From the NCBI RefSeq assembly GCF_000282575.1, contig NZ_AKJA01000054.1, forward strand, positions 1 to 35,683: a DNA stretch of 35,683 nucleotides, read 5' to 3'. This stretch comes from Herbaspirillum sp. YR522. GTDB lineage: Bacteria > Pseudomonadota > Gammaproteobacteria > Burkholderiales > Burkholderiaceae_D. Made by a program: the position numbers and the translations under genes. This document shows, piece after piece, positions 23,688 through 33,122 of the stretch. The notes below the pieces were generated by a model that worked only from the letters and a program-made list of their open reading frames with translations, made no database searches and was not told the DNA's origin. Positions within the stretch are counted from its first letter, which is position 1. The number at the start of each line of letters is the position of its first letter.

Positions 23688-23787
23688 TTCAGCACGAAAT
23701 AAGGGGCTAACCTGGCGTCCAGCAATCAGGCTGGCGCCCGCCGTCGACGACCCGGCGCCCATTTTCATCTCACACAAGGACATCATC

Positions 23788-24399
23788 ATGAACATCGCCA
23801 TCATCGGCGCCAGCGGCAACGTCGGTAGCCGTATTCTCGAAGAAGCGCTGCGCCGCGGCCACCAGGTGATCGCCATTGCCCGCGATGCCGGCAAGATCGC
23901 GCCGCACGACAAGGTCATCGCGCGCAACGCCGACGTGCTCGACAGCGCCGCCCTGGCAGGCGCCCTGGCCGGCGCCGAGGTAGTGGTCTCCAGTGGCCGC
24001 TTCGTCAACTTCAAGGCCAGCGACCTGCTGCCGGCCGTCAAGCAGGCTGGCGTGAAGCGCCTGGCCGTGGTGGGTGGCGCCGGCAGTCTCGAGATCGCGC
24101 CGGGCAAGGCCCTGATCGACCTGCCCGAGTTTCCCGCCGAATACAAGGCCGAGGCATCGGCCGGACGCGACTTCCTGAACCACCTGCGCGCCGAGAAGGA
24201 ACTGGACTGGACCTTCCTGTCGCCGTCGGCGTTGTTCATCGCGGGCGAACGCACCGGCAAGTTCCGCCTGGGCACCGATGAACTGCTGACCGCGGCCGAT
24301 GGCAAGAGCTGGATCTCCTACGAAGACTATGCCATCGCCCTGCTCGACGAAATCGAGCAACCGCGCCATGTACGCGCACGCTTTACGGTAGGTTACTGA
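23788..24399 (+). CDS. NAD(P)H-binding oxidoreductase (atypical SDR)
   Basis: A 203-residue protein with a Rossmann motif GASGNVGS at 7-14 and the NmrA/YwnB-like layout (IIGASGNVG, then AIARDAGKI, ending in SYEDYAIALLDEIEQ). It lacks the YxxxK catalytic motif of classical SDRs. Relatives bind NAD(P)H and act as flavin/quinone reductases or as redox sensors. It is the first gene of a two-gene unit; its stop overlaps the start of the DsbA-like gene by one base. Control by the divergent LysR protein is likely. The substrate is not known. Confidence 0.88.
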   Translation: MNIAIIGASGNVGSRILEEALRRGHQVIAIARDAGKIAPHDKVIARNADVLDSAALAGALAGAEVVVSSGRFVNFKASDLLPAVKQAGVKRLAVVGGAGSLEIAPGKALIDLPEFPAEYKAEASAGRDFLNHLRAEKELDWTFLSPSALFIAGERTGKFRLGTDELLTAADGKSWISYEDYAIALLDEIEQPRHVRARFTVGY

Positions 24400-25061
24400 T
24401 GGCCGCGCCAGCCGCATTGCTGCATTACATCCACGACCCGCTGTGCGGTTGGTGCTATGGCGCCTGGCCATTGGTGACGGCGGCGCGTGCCGTCTTGCCC
24501 GTCACCGCCCACGGCGGCGGCATGATGGCCGGGCGCAACCGGCGCCGGGTGAGCGCCGATCTACGCAACCATGTGATGCCGCACGACCACCGCATTGCGC
24601 AATTGAGCGGACAGGTGTTTGGCGAACGCTATTTCAACGGCCTGCTCACCGACAGCAGCGCGGTATTCGATTCGGGCCCGCCGATTGCCGCCGTGCTGGC
24701 CATGCAGGCGCTCAAGGGCAACGACGCCGGCCTGGACCTGCTGGCGGCGATCCAGCGTGCGCATTATCAGGAGGGACGACGGATCTCGGACGAGCCGGTA
24801 TTGGTGGCGCTGGCCGCGCAGCTGGGGGCGGATGGCCCGGCCTTCGCGAGCGCCATGCAGCAGCAGGATCTTGACGCCCATTTCCAGACCACGCGCGGCC
24901 TGCTCGATCGGGTGGGCGGGCGTGGTTTTCCGACCTTCGCGCTGCAACGGGGCGAGGCGATGGACGTGATCGATGTCGCCATGTGGCTGGGTCGGCCGGT
25001 GCAATGGGTCGCCCACCTGCGCGGCGCGATGGCAGGGGCCAGCGCCCTGCCCGGGCGTTAG
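24399..25061 (+). CDS. DsbA-family (FrnE-like) thioredoxin-fold protein
   Basis: A 220-residue protein with a CGWC active site at 16-19 and a cis-proline in RGFPTFAL near residue 170, separated by a long helical insert as in DsbA/FrnE. No signal peptide is present, so it should act in the cytoplasm, unlike true DsbA. A likely role is a thiol-disulfide or glutathione-type isomerase linked to the upstream NAD(P)H-binding protein. The ATG shares one base with the upstream stop (TGATG), implying coupling. The 3' end overlaps the convergent HAD gene by 4 bases. Confidence 0.87.
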   Translation: MAAPAALLHYIHDPLCGWCYGAWPLVTAARAVLPVTAHGGGMMAGRNRRRVSADLRNHVMPHDHRIAQLSGQVFGERYFNGLLTDSSAVFDSGPPIAAVLAMQALKGNDAGLDLLAAIQRAHYQEGRRISDEPVLVALAAQLGADGPAFASAMQQQDLDAHFQTTRGLLDRVGGRGFPTFALQRGEAMDVIDVAMWLGRPVQWVAHLRGAMAGASALPGR

Positions 25062-25702
25062 ACGGCCACGCCCAGTGCCTGCAACTCGCCCCGCGTACGC
25101 GCGGCATCGATGTGGTGGATGGCATGCCATCCCAGCGTCTGCGCCGCCTCGACGTTCTTCTTCAGGTCATCGATGAATACCAGCTCGCCCGGCTGCAGGT
25201 CTGCCAGGTGAGCGCGGTAGCGCGCCAGGGCGATCTGGTAGATGCGGGCGTCGGGCTTGATGCATCTTTCTTCGCCCGATACCACGATGTCCTGGAACAG
25301 GCCCAGGAAGTCGTAGTTCTCGCGGGCATACGGAAACGTCTCGGCGGACCAGTTGGTCAGGCCGAACAATGGCATGCGCATCGCATGCAGGTCTTTCAAC
25401 AAGGTCACGCCATCGTCCAGCGGGCCGCGCAGCATTTCCTTCCAGCGGTCATAGAAAGCGCGAATCAGGGACTCGTGCTGCGGGTGCTCGCGCACCAGCA
25501 ATTCGGTGCCTTCGGCCAGCGTGCGGCCGGCGTCCTGCTGCACGTTCCAGGACGACGAACACACCTCGCTGAGAAACCGCAGCCGTTCGTCATCGTCGGC
25601 GATCAGGTGTCGATAGACGTGCAGCGGGCTCCAGTCGAACAGCACGCCGCCAAAATCGAAGACGACGGCGCGAATGCCAGTGGCGGGAAGGGTCGGGGTC
25701 AT
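25058..25702 (-). CDS. HAD-superfamily hydrolase
   Basis: A 214-residue haloacid-dehalogenase-type enzyme. Motif I is VVFDFGGVLFDWSP with nucleophile Asp16; the +2 acid is Gly, as in the HAD-IA YihX/epoxide-hydrolase-like and dehalogenase groups. Motif II is GLTNWS, motif III CIKPDARIY (Lys), and motif IV FIDDLKKN. The helical cap lies between motifs I and II. Probably a small-molecule phosphatase or dehalogenase; the substrate is unknown. It lies 40 bases downstream of the MocR gene on the same strand, so the two may share a transcript. Confidence 0.88.
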   Translation of the reverse strand: MTPTLPATGIRAVVFDFGGVLFDWSPLHVYRHLIADDDERLRFLSEVCSSSWNVQQDAGRTLAEGTELLVREHPQHESLIRAFYDRWKEMLRGPLDDGVTLLKDLHAMRMPLFGLTNWSAETFPYARENYDFLGLFQDIVVSGEERCIKPDARIYQIALARYRAHLADLQPGELVFIDDLKKNVEAAQTLGWHAIHHIDAARTRGELQALGVAV

Positions 25703-25742
25703 GCTCGGCCATCCATGAAGAAAGGGAAAGCCATTCTACCGC

Positions 25743-27161
25743 TCACAGCGTGCGGAAGAAATCGAACAATTCGGGCACGTCCGCGAAGCCGACGTTGAAG
25801 CGAAAACTGGCCTGCTCGGGCGTGTTGAGGCGAAAGAAATCGCCCGGCGCCAGCCAGATGCCCTTCTGCCGCGCACGGTCGGCAATCTCGCGTGCCGACA
25901 GGCTGCTGCCTTCCAGCGTGGCCCAGGTGAACATGCCGCCGCGCGGCGCCGTAAAGGGCACCAGGCCGACCTCGGCCAGGCGCGCATTGAGCGTGGACTG
26001 GGCATTGAGCAGCGTGGCGTTGAGCGTTTGCACGTGACGCCGGTGATGTCCCTCGGTCAGCACGTTGTGCACCAGGCGCTCGTTGATCTCGGAATTGGTC
26101 AGCGTCAGGATCATCTTGGTATGCACGATCTGGCGCGCCAGCTCGGGCTGGCACGCCACGAAACCCACCCGCAGCGACGGCGCGATGGTCTTGGAGAAGC
26201 TGCCCACGTAGATCACCCGCTGCAAGCCGTCCAGCGCGGCCAGCATGGGATCGGTGGCCTGCCCCAGCTCGCGGAAGATATCGTCTTCCACGACCCAGAA
26301 GCCATGTCGCTCGGCCGCCTGCAATACGCGCATGGCGCAGGCCGGCGTGTACGACGTGCCGGTCGGGTTCTGCAACACGCTGGTGGTGAAGAACAGCTTG
26401 GGACGATGCTGGCGCGCCAGCGCATCGAGCGCCTCGGTATCGACCCCGCCCGGGATGCGCGGCACGCCGATCACGTTCAGGCCGGCCAGGCGCAGCATGG
26501 CGATCAGGTTGCAATACCCGGGGTCGTCGATCATGACGGTGTCGCCCGGCTGCGTCATGGTGCGCACCACCAGGTCCAGCGCCTGGGTCGCGCCGTGGGT
26601 GGTGAGCACCTGGTCGATCGACAGCTCCAGCGCCCAGTTGCCCAGGAACTGCGCAATCAGCTGGCGCAGCGGCGCATAGCCGAACGGGTGGCCATAGGCT
26701 ACCTGTTGCAGGCCGGGCGAGCGGATGATGCGCCGCTCGGCCTGGTGCAGCCCCTCGTCGTTGAGCCACTTGCCCGGCAACCAGCCGGCCCCGGCCTTGA
26801 TCGGCACCCGGTCGTCGGCAAACATCTGCGACAGCAGCCAGGCCGAATCGATGGCTGGCTCATGGGGCGTGAAGACCGCCCGCGCACCGCCTTGCGTGGC
26901 GCGCGCGGCGACGAAGAAGCCGGCGCCACGACGGGCCTGCAGCAGGCCACGGGCCACCAGTTGTTCGTAGGCCTCGACTACGGTGGAAGCGCCGATGTCG
27001 TGGCTATGGGCCAATTGGCGTACCGACGGCAGCCGCTCCCCCGAGCGCAGCTCGCCGGCATCGATCAGGCGGCCCAGTTCGGCCGCCACCTGTTCCACCA
27101 GGCGGGTCGCCGTATTCCTGTGCAATTGCAGTTGCAGCGCTTCGCGGGCTGGCTTGGCCAT
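25743..27161 (-). CDS. MocR-family regulator (GntR HTH fused to aminotransferase fold)
   Basis: A 472-residue MocR regulator. The N-terminal GntR winged helix (about 10-80; RSGERLPSVRQLAHSHDIGA) is joined by a linker to a type I aminotransferase domain with the PLP lysine Lys324 in SFSKTIAPSLRVGF and the conserved DDPGYCN and QNPTGTSYTP segments. The family senses PLP, often with an amino compound (GabR with GABA). I start at ATG 27161, which has GGAGA upstream. It is divergent from a beta-alanine:pyruvate-type aminotransferase gene, so beta-alanine or a related omega-amino acid is the likely signal. Direct repeats in the shared promoter region look like its binding sites. Confidence 0.92.
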   Translation of the reverse strand: MAKPAREALQLQLHRNTATRLVEQVAAELGRLIDAGELRSGERLPSVRQLAHSHDIGASTVVEAYEQLVARGLLQARRGAGFFVAARATQGGARAVFTPHEPAIDSAWLLSQMFADDRVPIKAGAGWLPGKWLNDEGLHQAERRIIRSPGLQQVAYGHPFGYAPLRQLIAQFLGNWALELSIDQVLTTHGATQALDLVVRTMTQPGDTVMIDDPGYCNLIAMLRLAGLNVIGVPRIPGGVDTEALDALARQHRPKLFFTTSVLQNPTGTSYTPACAMRVLQAAERHGFWVVEDDIFRELGQATDPMLAALDGLQRVIYVGSFSKTIAPSLRVGFVACQPELARQIVHTKMILTLTNSEINERLVHNVLTEGHHRRHVQTLNATLLNAQSTLNARLAEVGLVPFTAPRGGMFTWATLEGSSLSAREIADRARQKGIWLAPGDFFRLNTPEQASFRFNVGFADVPELFDFFRTL

Positions 27162-27292
27162 GGATTCTCCGATACAGATCGACAAAGTGTATTACTGATG
27201 AATGCCGGCCCTGTCGGTGGCAAGCCCCTGAATTAGCGGGGCCAGGCCGAAAAGCAGGCGGCTCGCGACGCGCCGGTTCCCACGCCATGAGT

Positions 27293-27324
27293 CAATACAG
27301 TTCACCGAACTTTGCAATACAGTT
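27293..27324. promoter_or_regulatory. Direct repeats CAATACAGTT, probable MocR sites
   Basis: Two identical 10-base direct repeats start at 27293 and 27315, 22 bases apart, so they lie on the same face of the helix. A third partial copy, CAATACTG, starts at 27352. They lie between the MocR gene and the aminotransferase gene. MocR proteins such as GabR use direct repeats, so these are the best candidates for its operator. Confidence 0.65.
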
Positions 27325-27414
27325 TCGCGTGATTTTGAAAAGTGTGTCTAACAATACTGCCAGTGTCTGGCAATAATCAAGCTGTTCTCAACTTTCGCCC
27401 GCTGGTGCGCCCCC

Positions 27415-28737
27415 ATGTCTACTTCCGAACAGAAACCCGGCCTGTCTGCCTACTGGATGCCTTACACCGCCAACCGCAACTTCAAGGCCAGCCCGCGCAT
27501 GCTGGTGTCGGCCGAAGGCATGTACTACCGCGACGACGCCGGCAATGCCATCCTCGATGGCACCGCCGGCCTGTGGTGCGTGCCGCTGGGGCATGGCAAC
27601 CGGCGCATCGTGTCGGCCGTGCAGCAATCGGTGGCCACGCTCGACTACGCACCCTCGTTCCAGCTGGGCCACCCGTCGGCGTTCGAATTGGCCGAGCGCC
27701 TCAAGGCCTATACCGGCAATCGCTTCGGCCATGTGTTCTATACCGGCTCCGGTTCGGAATCGGTGGACACCGCGCTCAAGATCGCGCTGGCCTACCACCG
27801 CGTGCGCGGCAACGCCACCCGCACCCGCCTGATCGGGCGCGAGCGCGGCTATCACGGGGTCGGCTTCGGCGGCATGTCGGTGGGTGGTATCGGCGGCAAT
27901 CGCAAGACCTTCAGCACGGCCTTGATCGCCGGCGTGGATCACCTGCCCCATACCCACAACCTGGAGCGCAATGCCTTCACCAAGGGCCAGCCCGAAGTCG
28001 GCGCCAACCTGGCCGATGAACTGGAACGCCTGGTGGCACTGCACGATGCGTCCAACATCGCCGCCGTGATCGTCGAGCCGGTGGCCGGATCGACCGGCGT
28101 GCTGGTGCCACCCAAGGGTTACCTCCAGCGTCTGCGCGAACTGTGCACCAAGCACGGCATCCTGTTGATCTTCGACGAAGTCATTACCGGCTTCGGCCGC
28201 CTGACGACGCCGTTCGCATTCGACTACTTCGATGTCGAGCCCGACATCGTGACCACCGCCAAGGGCCTGACCAACGGTGTGGTGCCGATGGGCGCGGTGT
28301 TCGTCAAGAAAGAGATCCACGACGCCTTCATGGACGGGCCTGCCGGTATCGAACTGTTCCATGGCTATACCTATTCGGGCCACCCGCTGGCCTGCGCGGC
28401 CGGCCTGGCTTCGCTGGACAGCTTCGAACAGGACGGCGTGCTCGACCAGGCCAAGGACGTGGCCGACTACTTCCAGGAAGCGGCCCATTCGCTGCGCGGC
28501 CTGCCGCACGTGATCGACATTCGCACCATCGGCTTGATCGCCGGCATCGAATTGTCGTCCATCGACGGCAAGATCGGTGCGCGCGCCTATGACGCATTCG
28601 TGCGCGCCTTCAATGACGGCATCCTGATTCGCGTCACCGGCGACATCATCGCGCTGTCGCCGCCGCTGATCATCAACCGTCAGCAGATCGATGAATTGTT
28701 CGGCAAGCTGGGCGCCATTCTCAAGACCCTGGCTTAG
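27415..28737 (+). CDS. Beta-alanine--pyruvate-type omega-aminotransferase
   Basis: A 440-residue class III (PLP) aminotransferase. The start (SAYWMPYTANRNFKA) is characteristic of omega-amino-acid:pyruvate aminotransferases. Signatures: YTGSGSESVDTALKIA for phosphate binding, LIFDEVITGFGR for the Asp that holds the pyridine nitrogen, and Lys283 (TTAKGLTNG) for the Schiff base. The expected reaction converts beta-alanine and pyruvate to malonate semialdehyde and alanine. It is monocistronic: a terminator follows directly. It is divergent from a MocR regulator. Other omega-amino acids or amines could be the physiological substrate. Confidence 0.93.
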   Translation: MSTSEQKPGLSAYWMPYTANRNFKASPRMLVSAEGMYYRDDAGNAILDGTAGLWCVPLGHGNRRIVSAVQQSVATLDYAPSFQLGHPSAFELAERLKAYTGNRFGHVFYTGSGSESVDTALKIALAYHRVRGNATRTRLIGRERGYHGVGFGGMSVGGIGGNRKTFSTALIAGVDHLPHTHNLERNAFTKGQPEVGANLADELERLVALHDASNIAAVIVEPVAGSTGVLVPPKGYLQRLRELCTKHGILLIFDEVITGFGRLTTPFAFDYFDVEPDIVTTAKGLTNGVVPMGAVFVKKEIHDAFMDGPAGIELFHGYTYSGHPLACAAGLASLDSFEQDGVLDQAKDVADYFQEAAHSLRGLPHVIDIRTIGLIAGIELSSIDGKIGARAYDAFVRAFNDGILIRVTGDIIALSPPLIINRQQIDELFGKLGAILKTLA

Positions 28738-28748
28738 GCAAAACCAAG

Positions 28749-28778
28749 AAACGGCATGTGTCATCGCATGCCGTTTTT
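28749..28778 (+). terminator. Rho-independent terminator of the aminotransferase gene
   Basis: A 10-pair stem AAACGGCATG / CATGCCGTTT around an 8-base loop, ending in a run of T, 12 bases after the stop codon. Confidence 0.85.
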
Positions 28779-28897
28779 CATGCTGCCGGATGTTGGTGCA
28801 GCCGCCGCAGCAGTTGGTGCAGATCGCCAGTGATCGAGATGAAAACGCACTGCGATATCGACGCATATCTTTCAGCCATCGAGGAGACCATCAGGCC

Positions 28898-28911
28898 CAC
28901 ACTGTAGTGTG
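28898..28911. promoter_or_regulatory. Inverted repeat CACACT-GT-AGTGTG
   Basis: A perfect 6-base dyad with a 2-base centre, about 325 bases before the importer's binding-protein gene. It may be a regulator site; the family is unknown. Confidence 0.3.
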
Positions 28912-29236
28912 AATGACATAGAAGAAAAATCCTGCATGCAGACCGGCGGATACACGCCGGCGCACGATGAACAGGTCAATAGAACAGTGGAGACGAGCCC
29001 TTCGTGAGCATGCACTTGCCGCACGCATTTGCGCGCCCCGCGCGTAACGCGTCACGCCCTGGCCATATCGATTTCATCCGTGATTTCCTGCGGAGGATGA
29101 TTGGCGTCCGTATACTCCATGCACCTCGTATTTTTCGTCGATTTCCGTCGCCCACAGGCATGGAACTTGCGTTGATTTGCCGTTGATGTTTTCGTAGATG
29201 ACACCTTTCGATTCCTAATTTTTTGGAGATGCAAAC

Positions 29237-30430
29237 ATGACCAGCCGTCGCGATTTTCTGAAGCTTTCCGCATTGGCCGCGCCTGGCGCACTTACCTTCA
29301 CCGATGTCTTCGCCCAGGCCGACGCCATTTCGTTCGGTTGCCCGGTGCCGATGTCGGGCCCCTTCGCCGCCAACGGAAAGTTCGCCGACATGGGCATGAA
29401 GCTGGCGCTGCAGAAATACGGCAAGGTGCTCGGCAAGAGCACCAGCTACGTGACGCTGGACACCGAAGGCAAGCCCGCCACGGCAGTGCGCAAGATGCAG
29501 GAAAGCATCGAGAAGGGAGCCCGCTTCTTCGCCGGCGGCATCCTCTCGGGCGAGGCGCTGGCCATGGGCAAGGAAGCCGACAAGGCCGGCGGCATCTTCA
29601 TCACCACCGCCGGCGCCGACGAGATCACCGGCACCGATTGCAATCGCTCCACCTTCCGCTGGTCGGTGCCCACCTTCGGCGCGGTCGAGCAGACCGTGCG
29701 CCCGCTGCTGGAAAAAATGCCCAACGCCAAGCGCTGGTACACCATCACCCCGCAATATGTATTCGGCGAAGGCCTGCTGTCGGCCGCCAAGGCGATCTTC
29801 AAGGAAAAAGGCATCGAGCATGTCGGCAACAGCTATCACTCGCTGACCGAGAAGGAATTCTCCGGTTACCTGACCAATGCCATGGCCGCCAAGCCAGATG
29901 TGCTGCTGCTGCTCAACTTCGGCTCGCAATCCTCGGATACGCTGCGCCAGGCGGTCAGCTTCGGCATGAAGAACAACTGTACCATCCTGATGGCCTGGGC
30001 CTCGGGCCTGGAGCAGTTCGAGACGCTGGGCGCCGACATCTGCGACGGCGTGTACTTTGGCGCGCAGTACTGGCACGCCATCGACTCGCCCTTCAACAAG
30101 GAATTCACCAAGCTGGTCAATGACACGCTGAAGATCGAGCCCAACTACAGCCTGGCCGGTTCCTACATCTGCACCAAGATCATGCTCGACGCCATCATCA
30201 AGGCCAACAGCACCGATCCCAAGGCGGTCATCGCGGCCATGGAAGGCATGAAGTACGAAGGCCTGACCGGTACCGAGGAAATTCGCAAGAGCGATCACCA
30301 GGTCATCAAGAACTATTACCTGCTCAAGGGCAAGGCCAAGTCGAAGATGAGCAACAAGAACGACTACGCCGACATCATCTCGTTCGGCAAGTCGTTCCTG
30401 GCGCCTGAAAAGACCCAGTGCAAGCTCTAA
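29237..30430 (+). CDS. ABC importer substrate-binding protein (Tat signal)
   Basis: A 397-residue periplasmic binding protein of the branched-chain amino acid/amide class (Peripla_BP_6 type). The N-terminus SRRDFLKLSALAAPGA is a twin-arginine signal ending near VFAQA, so it is exported folded. GCPVPMSGPFAANG and FAGGILSGEALAMG are binding-lobe signatures. It is the first gene of an importer operon with two permeases and two ATPases. The following M20 and M81 enzymes suggest the ligand is an amide, ureido compound or small peptide rather than leucine; that is inference. A GGAG ribosome site precedes the ATG. Confidence 0.92.
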   Translation: MTSRRDFLKLSALAAPGALTFTDVFAQADAISFGCPVPMSGPFAANGKFADMGMKLALQKYGKVLGKSTSYVTLDTEGKPATAVRKMQESIEKGARFFAGGILSGEALAMGKEADKAGGIFITTAGADEITGTDCNRSTFRWSVPTFGAVEQTVRPLLEKMPNAKRWYTITPQYVFGEGLLSAAKAIFKEKGIEHVGNSYHSLTEKEFSGYLTNAMAAKPDVLLLLNFGSQSSDTLRQAVSFGMKNNCTILMAWASGLEQFETLGADICDGVYFGAQYWHAIDSPFNKEFTKLVNDTLKIEPNYSLAGSYICTKIMLDAIIKANSTDPKAVIAAMEGMKYEGLTGTEEIRKSDHQVIKNYYLLKGKAKSKMSNKNDYADIISFGKSFLAPEKTQCKL

Positions 30431-30439
30431 AGGTCGAGC

Positions 30440-30462
30440 GGCGGCGGCCGCTGGTCGCCGCC
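30440..30462 (+). other. Stem-loop between binding-protein and permease genes
   Basis: GGCGGCG pairs with CGCCGCC across a 9-base loop, 10 bases after the binding-protein stop. No T-run follows, so it is probably an mRNA-stabilising or attenuating hairpin that favours the binding protein over the permeases. Confidence 0.45.
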
Positions 30463-30495
30463 CGTCTTGCCCATTGATTTCCGTCACGAGGTTTC

Positions 30496-31362
30496 ATGAA
30501 TATCTATCTGCTGCAGATCGCCAATGGCATCGGTATCGGCATGCTGTACTTCTTGCTGGCAGTCGGCCTGTCGATCGTGTTCGGGCTGCTGCGCTTCGTC
30601 AACTTCTCGCACGGCGCGTTCTTCCTGCTGGGGGCTTACCTGTGCTTCCAGATCAGCGACTGGGGCCTGGACTTCTGGTGGTCGCTGCTGGTGGCGCCGC
30701 TGGTGGTGGGCGCGTTCGCCTATGTGGTGGAGCGCTTCGTGCTGCGCCACGTGTATGCGCTGCCGCATCATTTCCATATTCTCTTTACCGTCGGCCTGGC
30801 GCTGGTACTGCAGGAGGCGGTGATCTCGACCTGGGGCCCGCTGGGCAACAACGTATCGCCCCCTGCGCTGCTGCAGGGGGTGGTCATGGCCGGCGGGTTC
30901 GTCTACCCCAAGTATCGCCTGTTCGTCATCGGTTTCACCGCCGTGCTGGCAGTGGTGCTGTGGTGGGTGCTGGAAGGCACGCGCCTGGGTGCCATCGTGC
31001 GCGCAGGCAGCGAATCGACCGAGATGGTGTCGCTGCTGGGGCTCAATATCAACCGCATCTTCAGCCTGGTGTTTGCGCTGGGCGCGGCCACCGCCGGCCT
31101 GGCGGGAGCCCTGGCCGCCCCCATCCGCGGCGCCGACCCGTTCATGGGCGTGGAGGCGCTGGGGATCGCCTTCGTGGTGGTGGTCATCGGCGGCCTCGGC
31201 AGTTTCTCGGGGGCGCTCATCGGCGGCATCCTGGTGGGCATCGTGCAAAGCGTCATGAGCACGGTCTGGTCCGAGGGCGCGCACCTGATGATCTACATCG
31301 CCATGGCGGCGGTCATGCTGCTGCGGCCCAATGGCTTGCTCGGCCGGCCCGGCGCGGCATAA
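30496..31362 (+). CDS. livH: Branched-chain-type ABC importer permease (LivH-like)
   Basis: A 288-residue inner-membrane permease with about eight hydrophobic segments. GIGIGMLYFLLAVGLSIVFG (helix 1), FVNFSHGAFFLLGAYL and LGLNINRIFSLVFALGAATA are standard LivH text, and GGLGSFSGALIGGILVG lies in the ATPase-coupling region. It starts 65 bases after the binding protein and is followed by LivM after 24 bases. It pairs with LivM to make the channel. The ligand is not necessarily leucine; the name marks the family. Confidence 0.95.
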   Translation: MNIYLLQIANGIGIGMLYFLLAVGLSIVFGLLRFVNFSHGAFFLLGAYLCFQISDWGLDFWWSLLVAPLVVGAFAYVVERFVLRHVYALPHHFHILFTVGLALVLQEAVISTWGPLGNNVSPPALLQGVVMAGGFVYPKYRLFVIGFTAVLAVVLWWVLEGTRLGAIVRAGSESTEMVSLLGLNINRIFSLVFALGAATAGLAGALAAPIRGADPFMGVEALGIAFVVVVIGGLGSFSGALIGGILVGIVQSVMSTVWSEGAHLMIYIAMAAVMLLRPNGLLGRPGAA

Positions 31363-31386
31363 GGTCGGACGAACTACAAGGAACCC

Positions 31387-32354
31387 ATGAAACAGATCGT
31401 TCATTTTCGCTATACCCTGCTGGCCGCGGCGGTCGCCTTGCTGCTGCCGCTGACGGTGGGCTCGGGCACGCTGGCCACCGAAGTGCTGGTGTTCGCGCTG
31501 GCGGCGCTGGGCTGCAACCTGCTGTTGGGCTATACCGGCCTGATGTCGTTCGGCCAGGGCATCTTCTTTGGCGTGGGCAGCTATACCGCAGGCGTGGTGC
31601 TGCTCAAGCTCAAGGCGCCCCTGCTGGTGGCGCTGGCGCTGTCGGCCGGTGGCGGTGCCGCAGTGGCCTTGCTGGTGGGCTGGTTCTCGATCCGCCAGCG
31701 CGGCACCTACTTCGTGATGCTGACCCTGGCCTTCGCGCAGATGTTCTACTTCCTGGCCTATACCATGAAGGATGTGACCGGCGGCGACAACGGCCTGCTC
31801 GACATCGCGCGCCCGCCGCTGACGCTGTTCGGACAGACGCTGCTGCCCACCACCTCGTCGTGGCAGTACTACACGGTGGTGGCGATCATCTTCGTGCTGG
31901 TGTTCTGGCTGCTGCAACGGATCGTCGATTCGGTGCTGGGACGCACGCTGCTGGCGGTGCGCGACAACGAGGCGCGGGCCTCGGCAGTGGGCTACGACGT
32001 GCGCCTGCTGAAGCTGGCCGCGTTCATCATCTCGGGCGCCGTCACCGGCCTGGCCGGTGGCCTGCATGCCATGATGACCGGCGTGGCGCCGCTGTCGAAC
32101 ATCGAGTATCACACCAGCGAATCGATCCTGGTGATGACCGTCATCGGCGGCACCGGCAACCTGTTCGCATCGGTGCTGGGCGCGGCGTTCTACGTGCTGG
32201 CCGGCAACTGGCTGTCGACCCTGTGGCCGCGCTGGCTGATGCTGCTGGGCTTGCTGCTCATCGCGGTGAGCCTGTACATGCACCGTGGCCTGTTCGGGCT
32301 GGCCGTCAAGTTGATCAACCTGGTCCGTCCCGGCCGCGCCAAGGAGCAGCATTC

Positions 32355-32358
<4 letters not shown>
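31387..32358 (+). CDS. livM: Branched-chain-type ABC importer permease (LivM-like)
   Basis: A 323-residue permease. Signature segments are GYTGLMSFGQGIFFGVGSYT, LGRTLLAVRDNEARASAVGY (the EAA-like loop contacting the ATPases), and GAVTGLAGGLHAMMTGVAPL. About nine to ten hydrophobic helices. Its stop overlaps the LivG start by 4 bases (ATGA), and a GGAGC ribosome site lies inside its end, so it is translationally coupled to the ATPase gene. Confidence 0.95.

Positions 32359-33118
<760 letters not shown>

Positions 33119-33122
<4 letters not shown>

Larger units (their letters stand above)
23478..23787. other. Divergent intergenic region of the LysR regulator
   Basis: These 310 bases hold no gene that I can support. 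They contain a triple 9-base tandem repeat (23584-23610) and an A/T-rich inverted repeat AAACAA-N16-TTGTTT (23660-23687) that may be a LysR site near the promoter of the NAD(P)-binding gene. A possible weak promoter on the plus strand is TTAAAG with TATGTT, 18 bases apart. Confidence 0.5.
28738..29236. other. Intergenic region before the ABC importer operon
   Basis: About 500 bases without a supported gene. They begin with the terminator of the aminotransferase gene. Two dyads follow: CACACT-GT-AGTGTG at 28898-28911 and a CCGGCG/CGCCGG hairpin at 28943-28960. The last part (29120-29236) is richer in A+T and should hold the importer promoter; TTTTTTGGAGATG just before the ATG gives the ribosome site. 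Confidence 0.5.

Noticed and set aside
30474..32354. Long open frame running through the permease genes into livG
   Set aside because: Only its last 255 codons match an ATPase; the earlier part is out of frame with LivH and LivM, which have clear membrane-protein sequence.
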